NCBI RefSeq assembly: GCF_000004195.4
Contig: NC_030677.2
Span: 57,604,222-57,668,221, forward strand
Length of the DNA stretch: 64,000 bases
From: Xenopus tropicalis
Taxonomy: Eukaryota > Chordata > Amphibia > Anura > Pipidae
Direction of reading: 5' to 3'
In this document: piece after piece, positions 1-11,025 of the stretch
Position numbering within the stretch: the stretch's first letter is position 1
Layout: the number at the start of each line of letters is the position of its first letter
Notes under the pieces: generated by a model
The model's input: the letters and a program-made list of their open reading frames with translations, nothing else
Database searches by the model: none
Told to the model about the DNA's origin: nothing
Position numbers and translations under genes: made by a program

Positions 1-436
1 TGCATCGCATGAGACTCACCACGAATTAAATAATTTCTAAGGTTATTACCACATTTTCAGGCAGGAATTATGTGACAATTACCTGTGGCTGAAGTTTTCG
101 CATAATTCTCACGGGGGCAATCTTGATTTTCAGGGGTAACTAATAGAAAAAATAGGCAAGCTAAAACTCTCCTTAACTTGCCTTTGGACAGGGCCACCCC
201 AGCCATTCTTCTCAGGTCCTTAGAGGAGCCAGCCTGTCAGTTTGGGAAACACTGCACTAAAGGAGAAAGAGTAGAACTCGAGATTTTTAAAAAAATAGAA
301 GGTGTGTAAATAATCTTTTTGCCACTAGAGTACGCTATATGACTGTAACATAAATATTTAGCAGTAATATGCTTGTGTTGAGTGTTTTTAGCGTACTAAT
401 TTATCACTCTTTATGAAAGGCAAACAGTTATTGTTA

Positions 437-510
437 TCCTTTATTTATATAGTATGGACATGTTCCATGGCACTTTACAGATAGTATTCATCATTCACAT
501 ACTTTTCTAT
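437..510 (-). mobile_element. SINE tail fragment
   Basis: TTTATTTATATAGTATGG, GGCACTTTACAGATAGTATT and CATCATTCACATAC resemble the tail end of the same SINE in minus orientation. Confidence 0.45.
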
Positions 511-1130
511 TATTAATACAAGGCTTTTGGCTCAGCAGCTCTAACTCAAGCTTTTGTTCTGGAAGCTTGAGAGTCAAATGAATATGCAGGTCTCCTATGA
601 GACTCCACTATGCATGTTTCTGCCTGTGCCCCTTTGGATATTACTGTACCTGTGGGCTGATAGCCAAAGGGATCCAACCACTTCTATCCAGTTCAGAATG
701 GTTTCTTAGTCCACCATTAGCAGTTTATACCCTTACTCATTTACCTAAAATCCAGAGGTGGGGGAAGACTGTTGGATGCAGAGCATTGTCTCAGTGGAGG
801 TGTTGACAGCATATTCAATTAACCCTCAAGCTACCTCATCAAGTTTTTCTGTATGGATTCAATCTGGCCTCATATATTGTGGTCTTTTACTTTAATTGCT
901 AAAGAGGTTTAGGGGACTAAAAGCTAATTAAAGCACAATTAGTGAAATTAAGTATATATTACATCACATTTATTTTCCCTCACACACAGTATAGTTTGGT
1001 GGCAAAATGTATTGTAGATTGTATACACAGTGTGTGATTTTATGCATACAGTCTGAAGGGAAACGCCATACAGCTTACTTTATGTGAGATTTTAAAAGCC
1101 TTTCAAAACCTTCTGTACATTGATCTAGAA

Positions 1131-1614
1131 CAGTGCTGTCCAACTTCTGTGGTACTGAGGTCCAGAATTTTTCTGGCCTACATGGTGGAGGGCCGATAAT
1201 GAAAGCCAGTTTTGACCACTCCTTTTTTTTTTAAACCAAACCCATGTTATCAAAATAGCTTTTAAGATCATACCCACATTAATGGTGGTAGCACAGCAAA
1301 AACTCAAATGATTGGTGCTCACTGTAAGGATAGCACCCTTTATTCATATGTGAAAGAATTATATTATGTCATATTAAGACATTTCCTTGAATCCATATGC
1401 CTGCCATGTGGATAGCACAGCAACCCCCAACACATAATTACACACCTTAGGCACCATATATTGACTATTTTCAAATGCTAACAAACTCCCAGAACAAATC
1501 CCTGCCAGTTTTACTTCCCACAGGCAGCATAGGGCAGTCAGAGTATGGCACACACAGGCAGCATAGGGCAGGCAGAGTATGGAACATTTGCGGTCCACCA
1601 GTTGGACAGCACAG
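1131..1614. mobile_element. non-autonomous hAT-like element, 8-bp target duplication
   Basis: Ends CAGTGCTGTCCAAC (1131) and GTTGGACAGCACAG (ending 1614) are inverted repeats matching at 13 of 14 positions. Flanks ATCTAGAA (1123-1130) and AACTAGAA (1615-1622) match at seven of eight, the hAT duplication length. Inside is a short direct repeat around GGCAGCATAGGGCAG (about 1521 and 1558). No transposase is present. Confidence 0.78.
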
Positions 1615-2389
1615 AACTAGAACAATGAGCCACCATGACATTCAGCATGCTTCCTACCAGTTTTGACTATCCATCCAGAGGATTAAAAATTACTCTGGAG
1701 GGGCATGTATTTGCTCTTTACTACTGTTTTTGTTCATAAGGTGTTAACTAGTTACCGTATAAAATCTAAAATATTGAGTTTTTTGATAGATGATATTCTG
1801 CTGCTCTTTGTTACATGTGGCAAAACAGAACTGACAGCATAAGGGAAAGTTTATAGGTTCCATATACATTCATTATGCATGTAATGAGCAATCACAAGTA
1901 GCATGTTAATGTTCTTTGCACTCTGTCATTCCACATTTTTAATGCAAGTATAAATGTTTCGCCTTTAGTCTGCCATAAAGTCATTTACATATTTTTGTAA
2001 TTTCCTATAATATTTAATAATGTATGCCCTTATTCTGAATTCAAGAATTTCAGTTTTACCTTTGAAACTCCTCTTAATTTCCAGAGATAGCCGCTGTTGG
2101 AATTAGCCATGGATTTCTGTATTTAATAATACATGTACTGAGGCCAATCACAGTATAAGCACATGAATGAGGTGAATAGATGAACAGAATAATGATACCT
2201 TACTAACATGAATGTGGCAGAACCCCAAATTCCAACTAGAACTCCAAATTCCAAAATTATTACAAATTTGGCACAAAAAGCTGATTTTGCCATAATTAAG
2301 TTAGATAATTTATTACAGGCATTAGATCTCTTACCCAGAAACCTTTAAACTATGACAATACCATTCCCTACACTGTCCTGCTTAAACAT

Positions 2390-3046
2390 ACAATTTTTTT
2401 CTGATTTTTTTTGCCTTTTTTCTTTATGGATAATAATACAGTACCTTGTGTCTGATGTTAATCAAGCCCACATAAAATTTATGTGAATGGGCAAAATAAT
2501 CCTATTGTTTTTTTTGTAATCATTAAACGTTTTAGTAGCCTTAAAGGAAAAGTAAAGGTAAAAACTAAGTAAGCTTTATCAGAAAGGTCTATGTAAATAC
2601 AGCCATAAGCACTCACAGAAAAGCTGCACTGAGTCCTCTATCAAAAGAAACACAGGACTTCTTGTCTCCTTTTTTGTAAACGTGTTCTTTGGTACCAGAC
2701 TTCCTATCCTTTAGGGCTCCTTCAAGTTTGGGGCACAAGTCTGCGCACCTCTCTCCCTCTTCCCCTCCCATCAGAATGTGTGATCTGAGCTACCAACAGC
2801 TAGTGTTACAGCAAGGAAGCTACTGAGACCAAGCTAAAATGGAAGCTGCTATCTCAAGCAAATGGAGGGAGCTTCTAGGACTGTTTACTCAGGTATGGTA
2901 AAGCTTTCTGCAGAATAAATATAGTATTCTATGTGGCACTAATGTGACTAATCTAATGGCAGTAAAATGCCTCTCCTTCTCCTTTAAGGCATGATGGTTC
3001 ATTTTGAATGAATATCCAAGCATTCCGGGTAATAGAACCTATATCT
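2390..3046. mobile_element. TACAGGTATGGG-family fragment interrupted by a T2-type MITE
   Basis: The left part carries the family blocks AATACAGTACCTTGTG, CAAAATAATCCTATTG and TTTTAGTAG. The right part, after the insertion at 2541-2987, has the tail blocks AAGCATTCCGGGTAATAG and ACCTATATC. The insertion used a TTAA inside the host element. The left terminus of the host copy is missing. Confidence 0.6.
2541..2987. mobile_element. T2/Kolobok-type MITE flanked by TTAA
   Basis: The element is bounded by TTAA on both sides, with termini TTAAAGGAAAAGTAAAGG and CTCCTTCTCCTTTAA. The interior (CTGCACTGAGTCCTCTATC, CTGCAGAATAAATATAG) is shared with the copies at 13067, 16428, 19333 and 21885. TTAA target sites are the mark of Kolobok/T2 elements in Xenopus, from memory. 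Confidence 0.82.
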
Positions 3047-3089
3047 TTAGAGCAAACTGGAAAGGTCAAATCTAATACTTTTTACTAAT

Positions 3090-4040
3090 GTAACATAGTA
3101 ACATAGTAACATAGTAAGTTGGGTTGAAAAAAGACATACGTCCATCAAGTTCAACCATAATGCCTATACCTAACCTGCCTAACTACAAGTTGATCCAGAG
3201 GAAGGCAAAAAACCCCATCTGAAGCCTCTCTAATTTGCCTCAGAGGGGAAAAAATTCCTTCCTGACTCCAAGATGGCAATCGGACCAGTCCCTGTATCAA
3301 CTTGTACTAAGAGCTATCTCCCATAACCGTGTATTCCCTCACTTGCTAAGAATCCATCCAGCCCCTTCTTAAAGCTATATAATGTATCAGCCAGTACGAC
3401 TGATTCGGGGAGGGAATTCCACAACTTCACAGCTCTCACTGTAAAAAATCCTTTCCGAATATTTAAATGGAACCTCCCTTCTTCTAAACGGAGTGGGTGC
3501 CCTCGTGTCCGTTGGAAGGACCTACTGGTAAATAAAACATTAGAGAGGTTATTATATGATCCCCTTATATATTTATACATAGTTATCATGTCACCTCTTA
3601 AGCGCCTCTTCTCCAGTGTAAACAGACCCAACTTGGCCAGTCTTTCTTCATAACCGAGACTTTCCATACCCTTTACCAGCTTAGTTGCCCTTCTCTGGAC
3701 CCTCTCTAGCTCAATAATGTCCCGTTTGAGCACTGGAGACCAAAACTGAACAGCATATTCTAGATGGGGCCTTACCAGTGCTCTGTAAAGGGGAAGAATA
3801 ACCCCCTCCTCCCGTGAATCTATACCCCTTTTAATACAGCTCAGAACCTTGTTTGCCCTTGCAGCTGCTGCCTGGCATTGCTTGCTACAGCCAAGTTTAT
3901 TATCTACAAGGACTCCAAGATCCTTCTCCATTATGGATTTGCCTAGTGCAGTCCCATTAAGGTTATACGGGGCTTGCATATTTTTACATCCCAGGTGCAT
4001 GACCTTACATTTATCCACATTAAATCTCATCTGCAATGTG
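3090..4040 (-). mobile_element. CR1-like LINE fragment, 5'-truncated
   Basis: The minus strand carries the C-terminal 240 residues of a CR1-like ORF2 (3314-4036) and a tail of three TAACATAG units (plus strand 3090-3116). The protein begins MRFNVDKCKVMHLG and contains EKDLGVLVDNKLG, ILPLYRALVRPHLEYAVQFW, ERVQRRATKLVKGMESLGYE and LEKRRLRGDMITMYKYIRG, ending HGYGR. It aligns with residues from about 352 of the intact copy at 36154-37941 but differs at many positions, including the tail unit, so it is a different subfamily. The catalytic FADD region is absent. Confidence 0.9.
3314..4036 (-). pseudogene. LINE ORF2 C-terminal fragment (no RT catalytic core)
   Basis: This 240-codon open frame is the 3' remainder of the CR1-like ORF2. 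It starts inside the post-palm region, so the Met is internal and no functional reverse transcriptase can be made. The frame is free of stops and frameshifts, which suggests moderate age. The segment is intergenic, about 30 kb past the ednra stop codon. Confidence 0.88.
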
Positions 4041-4686
4041 CAATTAATTTTTGGTTTTACTGTTTGTACAAGGCTTGACTGGTCTATTTAAATAACAGCA
4101 ATAAGGACAAGTGGTTGAGTGGAGGCTGCATTGCTAGTGAAGAGAGGCTGCTTTTTGCATCCCTTGTAACCTTCTGCACACTGCTGCCTAAGGGAAGATT
4201 GTCACGTTTCCTCATGGCACGAGCAAAATAAGAATTTGTTTTTTTTGTCACTTTATTTTTAATTAACTACAAATGTTCAATAAAGGGACAGTATACACAC
4301 TGTTCAGCATAAGTGCAATAAGCTGTTCCATATTTGGCCTTTGCAAGGTAGATAAGTCATTAAGAAAACAGTAACAACAAAGGGTGATGGGCAAAGCTTC
4401 AGTACTGGTAATCTAATTACATACATTGCAAACACCAAACACTTTATTTGCTCTGAAAAAACAACAATATTTTTTGAGTTAAGTTTAACTCAAGCCCTAT
4501 TCATTACACTCATGTTAAACATAGTGGTATACTGCTCTTATAAAGCAGAAAGAAGGTCCTGCACACAAGTCCTGCCGTCTGATAGTGTTTTGACTGAGCA
4601 AAATGTCTGAAGCGATACTTGTGGGGAATGACTGCATTTTAAATCAGCATTGCTGGGGAGGATTGAGAATAATGGTCAAACTATAC
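4041..4686. other. intergenic, nothing supported
   Basis: AT-rich single-copy-looking DNA. The same holds for 1-436, 511-1122 and 1623-2389. Confidence 0.6.
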
Positions 4687-4689
4687 TAT

Positions 4690-5735
4690 GGGCCTGATTC
4701 ACTAAAGGGCGATAAAACGTGCGCTATTTTTATTGTGCGCTAAAATTTTTACCGCGGCTTAATTTTGGCGATTTTTCGCACGATTCACTATAAGCATACT
4801 CGCGCTTTTTTACGCGCGATATTGCATGCGTTATTTAACTCGCGAAAGGCTATTTCAATGCGGTATTTGCCGGTACATGCGCTAAATACGCGAATAATCG
4901 CCGCATATGAATGGTAGCATATAAATGGTATCATATAAATAGTAGATGCTTATAAATAGTAGCCACTAGTGATGAGCAAATGTGTTCTGGTTATCTTTAG
5001 TGAAAAATTAGCAAATCTTTCGAAAGATCCACGAAACGGCAAAAATGTTGTGCGGGCAAAAAAATTGTTGCTGTGACTATTATTTTTTGACACTTGTATC
5101 AATTTTTGCATGTGCGGTGAATTTTTGCGTGGCAAATTTTTTCATGCGTTTTGCCATTGGCAGATTGTTTTGAGAAACACATGAAAAAATCCGCCGCGAA
5201 AAAAATTCAACGCACGTCCAAAAATTCGCTGCGAATCCATGCCTGGCGAAACATTTCATCACTTGTAGCCAAATAGAAATAGTCGCGCAAATGAACGCAC
5301 GCCATGTTAGCCATACACGCCAATACTTGCAGAAAATTACTGTATTAAAAATGAACATTTCGCTGCAAACTGGCGGCTGCGTCACTCTAGGGGAAACACA
5401 GACTTGAATAAATAACACTGTAAGTCCATATTTTATTGCAAAAAATCATTTACTGTACTTTTGTATAATTTTTCGCCTGCCTCTAGTAGGTGTTAATTTT
5501 CGCATAGCCGAATGCGATATTCAGCGCGCAAAAGTTATAGTGAATCATGCGATCATATTCTTTTCAGCGCGGAAATTAACGCAAAACGATAAAACTAGTG
5601 CGAGAAATACCACATGCGAAAATGGCGATTTTTCGCACGCGATACTACTATGGTGAATCGCGCACAAATTATTTTGCGTTTTTTAACGCGAAAAAGCGTG
5701 CGATAATTTTTATCGCCCTTTAGTGAATCAGGCCC
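4690..5735. mobile_element. 1,046-bp Harbinger-like non-autonomous element with perfect TIRs
   Basis: The first 28 and last 28 bases are exact inverted repeats (GGGCCTGATTCACTAAAGGG and onward). Flanking trinucleotides are TAT at 4687-4689 and 5736-5738, a 3-bp duplication. The subterminal regions are rich in CGCG-type motifs and TTTTTCGC/GCGAAAAA stems. A second element is inserted at 4967-5264. Open frames inside are by-products of the repeat; no transposase is seen. The PIF/Harbinger assignment rests on the 3-bp duplication and end sequence. Confidence 0.82.
4967..5264. mobile_element. hAT-like MITE (TAGTGATGAGC end) nested in the element at 4690
   Basis: Starts TAGTGATGAGCAAATG and ends CATTTCATCACTT. 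Flanks GTAGCCAC (4959-4966) and GTAGCCAA (5265-5272) match at seven of eight. The interior is built of TTTTTGC/GCAAAAA and GCGAA stems. Sister copies are at 7036-7268 and 22114-22364. Confidence 0.78.
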
Positions 5736-5738
5736 TAT

Positions 5739-7027
5739 GTATTTTACTGATATCTGGTCTGTTGCCAGAGGCTGTCTTAGGATTCATAAGAAATCTATAT
5801 AACCCAGTAACTGCACAGCATCTACATATACTTTATAATATAATATTTTACCTACAGGGGTGAAAACATGCCCCCCACACTATAACATGCAGAGTAAAAT
5901 ACTGAATAGAAGTTGTTCTTATTCAAGGGGATGGAGGTAAGGTAATTTCCAATCAGAGAGAAATCATCTGCAAGCAATTTGCTTATTGTAGCCTGAGGAA
6001 CAAACACTTGTCTTAAACCTTACTTCTTAACTGGATGAACTCATATAGAAAATAAATGTTTTTTGAAGAGATTTATGGATGTGTCAGAAAATAGCAATAT
6101 GCAGAATTTTACTTTAGAGTACCATTCTTCTCTCCTCTTTATAAAACAAAGAGAACTTTATATAAAGAGGGTGATGTGATAAAAAAAAATGCAGTAACAT
6201 ATGCTAAGTAATTCAATTGTTTCAGTGGTTTTAAAGTTATTTGTAAATTGACTAGCTATCAAAAGCTTCTGTGTTTTCACATCAATTTCCTACTTTCCAA
6301 GTACTAAAGTAATATAAGTGGGACCTTTAACAGATTAGAATATATATATTTATTGTCATATATTTATTCCTCAGAATTGCAAACTCATATAGGGTCATAA
6401 TATTATAGGGCCAAGATATTTTATTATATTATTAACTTTTACAATTTTAAGAGGGAAATGGAGGGAGATAAGGGTCTGAGTGGAGAAATGAAGGAGTATT
6501 TCGGGTATGGAGGTTAATGTATATTATATTAGTTAATTGTATAATTGACTTAGTATTTGTATAGAGAAATGGATGGGGATTAAGATTTGTAAACATTTGT
6601 AGTAGAGCATGTTTTAACAGGTAAATATAAATATTTTTACGGTTAAGGAATTAAAAACCCCTTTGTGATTTAAAATAGGAGTTACTTAAAAGGTTAAATG
6701 CGCTAATTTAAACCTTCTGTCTCAATAGTTTTGTTTTTGTTTGTGAAATTGTGTATTGGTGACAAATCCAATTCAAGTCCTGTGGTTTTTGAACATATTT
6801 AGTTTATCACCCCCTTTGAGATCCATCAATTGGTTTAGTTCCCAAAGACCTTCCCCTTGGAGAGCATATAGGCATTATCACCAAATCTCACCCATATTTT
6901 TAACACAATAGGTTACGTAAATTGCATACGTTTAGGGGGCGCAATGATCTTGCTGTTGGAATAATAATCAGTCATTCCACTGCTGAAAAGTTCATGTAGG
7001 GGGTAGCTAATATAACTCAGTAAGTAG
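5739..7027. other. intergenic, nothing supported
   Basis: AT-rich, with no long frame, no terminal repeat pairs and no splice-flanked conserved coding. Confidence 0.6.
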
Positions 7028-7035
7028 ATCTCAAT

Positions 7036-7268
7036 TAGTGTGAAGCGAATCTGTCCTGTTTCGCTGAAAAATTTGTGAATTCGCGAACTGGTGAAAATCT
7101 TGCACATGTCCAAAAAATTTTTTTGCACATGTGAAAAAACAATAATTGGTTGCGTGGCAAATTTTTCAGCTGTGAATTTTGTCACCCATTTTGCGAAAAA
7201 ATCCGCCAAGGCAAAATGCGGAAATTTGCCACATATCTATGCCTGGCAAAAAATTTTGCTCTTGACTA
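7036..7268. mobile_element. hAT-like MITE, perfect 8-bp target duplication
   Basis: The element runs from TAGTGTGAAGCGAATCTG to TTTTGCTCTTGACTA and is flanked by identical ATCTCAAT copies at 7028-7035 and 7269-7276. It shares the TAGTGxTGAGCGAA-style terminus and TTTTTTTGCACATGTG-style interior with 4967-5264. The short open frames on both strands here are artefacts of the stems. Confidence 0.85.
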
Positions 7269-7276
7269 ATCTCAAT

Positions 7277-7777
7277 ATGAAAAGCTGATGTTACTCTGTA
7301 ACATTATTAAAATTATTGATTAATTAAATTAAGTTCATTGGGGGGGAGGGGCAGTGGAATTTACCTTACCTTTTGCCTCTCCCTGCCCTTGTCAAGCTGC
7401 CTTGCATTGTGATTGCTTTCTACATAAGTTACATAAGCTTCTATGTAAGTTATGTGAGTTTCTAGGCCACTGAAGTTCTACAGAATGTACATAAATAATA
7501 TAAGTTTAAATGCAACTTTATATGTGATTTATGTAACTTTTGCTACAAGCCAGGCCTCCCTTCGGATCAAAATTTCATCAGGTCCCGCACAACAATCACA
7601 TCTCTCCCGTCGATGGCAGCTCTGATTGTGGCGTTTAGTGTATTTCAATCTCTTTTTTTACCCACCTTTGTAAATATGCTCCTACACTTGAAAATGTATA
7701 AAGTTTAACTGCAGTTTGTGCAATAATATATGTTATTTTTTTTATTGACTTCCATCGCAGCTGGTAAAAAGATAAAC

Positions 7778-7821
<44 letters not shown>

Positions 7822-8388
7822 AAATTTACTTAGAATTTAATGTAACAAAATACAGTACATTTGTATACTGGAATGTACAGTTATTCTGCGCTTTCTATGC
7901 AGTGGTTTTAATGATTCCAGACTTCAAGCTTTGATCTGTAAACATATTAGGATACGGTTTATTTGACAGTGATTATGACCTAATGTATAAATACAACCAG
8001 AATGTTCATTAGCAATTTTGTCAGTTGGTTTATTGTTCTGATAAGTACATGAAGTAAACAGTAACCTGTATTTCTGGGAACAGTCTGAACCATAGCACAT
8101 ATTGTGTCTTTTCTGGTTAGCATAAAGTAAAAAGACTGCAATCTGCTATGGTCTGACTTGCGTTCTGTGTACACAAATATATGCTTCTACATAGCTCATA
8201 AGCCTGAATATGTATTATTTTTTATAAAAAAAAACCTAAAAACTAAAAGAGCAGTGACCAAAAAAAAAAAAATTGCTCTATGATTTTTTTTTATAAACAC
8301 CTACATTAAAACAATGATATTTTGGGTGGGGCTTAATATCTAAAAAATTATATATGGATAATTTCTTTTAAACTGAATTAGTGAATAG
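7277..8388. other. intergenic with AT microsatellite only
   Basis: Apart from the AT run at 7780-7819 and several A/T homopolymers near 8220-8290, nothing is recognised. Confidence 0.6.
7780..7819. repeat. (AT)n microsatellite
   Basis: About 20 uninterrupted AT units in intergenic DNA. Confidence 0.97.
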
Positions 8389-9120
8389 TACAGGTATAGG
8401 ACCCATTATCCAGAATGCTCAGGACCAAGGGCATTCCAGAAAAGGGGTCTTTCTGTAATTTGGATCTTCATACCTTGAGGGGCCGATTTACTAATCCACG
8501 AACGGATCGGAAGCATCCGAATGCATTTTTTTCGTAATGATCGGTATTTTGCAATTTTTTCGGCGCCGTCGCAACTTTTTCGTAAATCTTCGCGACTTTT
8601 TCGTAGCCGTTACGACTTGCGCAAATTGTCGCGATTTTTTCGTAGCCGTCACGAAAAAATCGGAAAGGTTTGCCCGCCATTTACTAGCGCTCAATACGAA
8701 AAAGTCGCGACAATTCGCTAAAGTCGTAACGGCTACGAAAAAGTCGCGACAATTCACGCAAGTCGTAACGGCTACGAAGAAGTCGTGACGGCGCCGAAAA
8801 AAAACGCAAAATGTTCATTTCCAATCCGATTTTTTCCCATTCGGGATTCGGATTCGTGGATTAGTAAATCAGCCCCTAAATCTACAAAAAATTAATAAAA
8901 CATTAATTAAACCCAATAGGATTGTTCTGCCTCCAATAAGGATTAATTATATCTTAGTTTGGATCAGGATCAAGGTACTGTTTTATAATTACAGAGAAAA
9001 AGGAAATCATTTTTAAAAATCTGATTTATATGGTTAAAATGGAGTCTATGGGAGATGGGCTTTTCGTCATTCGGAGCTTTTTGGATAACGGGTTTCCGGA
9101 TAACGGATCCAACACCTGTA
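8389..9120. mobile_element. TACAGGTATGGG-family element, complete, with nested insertion
   Basis: The element begins TACAGGTATAGGACCC and ends GGATCCAACACCTGTA. Family blocks between are GGGGTCTTTCTGTAATTTGG, CAATAGGATTGTTCTGCC, AAGGTACTGTTTTATAAT and ATGGAGTCTATGGGAGATGG. A Harbinger-like MITE at 8479-8876 splits it. Copies of this family usually have TA at both edges, compatible with a Tc1/mariner-type origin, which is inference only. Confidence 0.82.
8479..8876. mobile_element. Harbinger-like palindromic MITE nested in the element at 8389
   Basis: Left end GGGGCCGATTTACTAATCC and right end GGATTAGTAAATCAGCCCC are inverted repeats. Flanking trinucleotides are TGA (8476-8478) and TAA (8877-8879); the host sequence is TAA in other copies, so TGA is a later mutation. 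The interior is a run of TTTTTCGTAGCCGTTACGAC and its complement, able to fold into a long hairpin. Confidence 0.85.
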
Positions 9121-10105
9121 ATAATAAATAAAAAATTGTTGGCTGATATTACATGAATTACAAGTAATCATTGACCAGAGAGAAAGTATGACCATTATGA
9201 GAGTATGACATCCCCATTCGACCAGTGTACCTGAGAATGATGTACCTGTCTTAAAACTGAAACTGTCCCAGTAATTTAAAAAGTTCCTATTAGGCAGTGA
9301 TATTGTGTGCTAAAGCAATCATCACAACACAGGTTGGGGGGGTATGGTAAAATCCCACTCCTCCCACACATCGACTCACTGATTGTAGAATTTTACCCCC
9401 TAGGAGACTCTCCCAATCAAACACCAGCTATTATATTGATTGATATTGTACTGATTTAACTTTCTTGCAAGTTCCAGCTTCTTGCCTATCATCACAATCT
9501 AATAAAAATCAAAAATCCCTTCCTATCAGTTCTAAATTATCTGGCTAATTCGTTATAGCAAGTGCCGATGCCCTGCATAATAGAATCTAAAAGAAATGCG
9601 CCTAACACGTGATTCACTCAGGCTTTATTTGCCTTTGATAAAGCTCAGATTGCCCGAGCAAAACACGTGTGTGAATTAGCCAAACCCTTTATTACAGATG
9701 ATTGTATTCTTGTCAGAACCAAAATGAGAGCATTCTGTTAGAATGACATAGTCCTTACCTTAATGCAGATTCACTGCTCCTTTGTTAAGATGGTCTAGGC
9801 ATTGATTTGATTACAGCACCAGTAAGGACAGGCCTTTGAATAACTTAGCAAAACATGAATAAAAATGAATAGTGAAGCAATAGAAAACAAGTTAGATCAT
9901 ACTGCCTCAGATAATGTAATATGATCTGGCAAAGGTATTTAAATAAACAATGTTCAAGCCAGCTAGGATTATAAAATGTGATAAAATCTGGTGATAGTTT
10001 CCTTTTAGAATCTTGTCCTCTGGGTATGGGCCTGTTTCCTGAACCTGATGTTACCGATGTCTTAAAGAACTGAAATTGTTCTCTCAGTAAGTTCTATTAG
10101 CGACA
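9121..10105. other. intergenic; weak inverted repeat around CACGTG
   Basis: At 9600-9685, AACACGTGATTCACTCAGGC and CAAAACACGTGTGTGAATTA are loosely inverted around GATAAAG, perhaps a worn repeat. Otherwise nothing is supported. Confidence 0.45.
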
Positions 10106-10716
10106 ACAAGGAGAAGGGAAGTCTAAATAATTGTGATTGTAATCACTTACCTGATACCCTGGGCTTGTGCACTGGCCTGGTGTCCTTTTCAGAGAGCACC
10201 ACAGAGCAATCTTCTCAGGGCCTCTCCTGCCATGAGGCAAGGTGAGAGAGCGACTAGTTACCAGGGGTGGCAAAAAGCTGCCTCTGGTAACTTTAAGAGC
10301 TGAATTTCAGTTCGTTGAAATGGAAATTTGGCTCTTCTAGTGTAGAGAGTGCAATAGCACTAGTGACACAGAACGAGTAAGGAGGGGTGGCATTGGGCAG
10401 CCCAAAAATGCCACTGGATCCTCTTTTTCCACTTCTTTTTGCAATGCTCCCAGGCTGATGCATAGGCAGTATAGTGAAAAGGCCAGCTTTCTTGTTAAAG
10501 TTCAGCTTTTTCACTCTACTGTGCATGCACATCCGCACAAAGAAGGAATAAGCAGGATGAGACTTACTCAGTGGTGCTCTTCATTAAGTACCCCAGGCTG
10601 GTGCAGTTTTCGGTTAACAGGAGTGCCGGCCTGGGGAATCAGGTAAGTGATAACAGTCCCTGGGGGGTGCCTATCATTTGGTTCCCCCAGTGATTTAGAC
10701 TTTCCTTCTCCTTGAT
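10106..10716. mobile_element. MITE ending ACAAGGAGAAGG, T2-like but without clear TTAA
   Basis: Left terminus ACAAGGAGAAGGGAAGTC and right terminus GACTTTCCTTCTCCTTG are inverted repeats. The next inner blocks include CACTTACCTGATACCCTGGG on the left and ATCAGGTAAGTGATAACAG on the right, also inverted. It resembles the element at 22680-22980, which has the same inner layout and TTAA ends. Confidence 0.65.
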
Positions 10717-10781
10717 TAGCAAATGAGTGGGTGCAGAGGATTTGAAATACCCCAATAGTTCAAACAAAATTTACACTATAG

Positions 10782-11025
10782 TACAGATATGGGATCCCTT
10801 ATCAGGAAACCCATTATCCAGAATGGCCATCTCCCATAGACTCCATTTGAATCAAATCATTCATTTTTTCAAGTTGATTTCCTTTTTCTCTGTAATAATA
10901 AAACTGTACCTTGTATGTGATCCCTACTAAGATAGAATTAATCTTTATTGGGTGCAAAACAATCCTATTGGGTTTAATTATGCTTAAATAATTTTTTAGT
11001 AGACTTAAAAGTATTGAGATCCATA
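10782..11025. mobile_element. TACAGGTATGGG-family element, truncated at one end
   Basis: The copy starts TACAGATATGGGATCCC and continues through CATCTCCCATAGACTCCA, AACTGTACCTTGTATG and CAATCCTATTGGGTTTAA. It stops after TTTTTTAGTAGACTTAAAAG and lacks the terminal ACCTGTA. Confidence 0.8.

Noticed and set aside
8468..8788. Lys/Arg/Phe-rich frames on both strands
   Set aside because: They arise from the palindromic TTTTTCG/CGAAAAA stems of a MITE; similar frames appear at 16029, 20164 and 51958.
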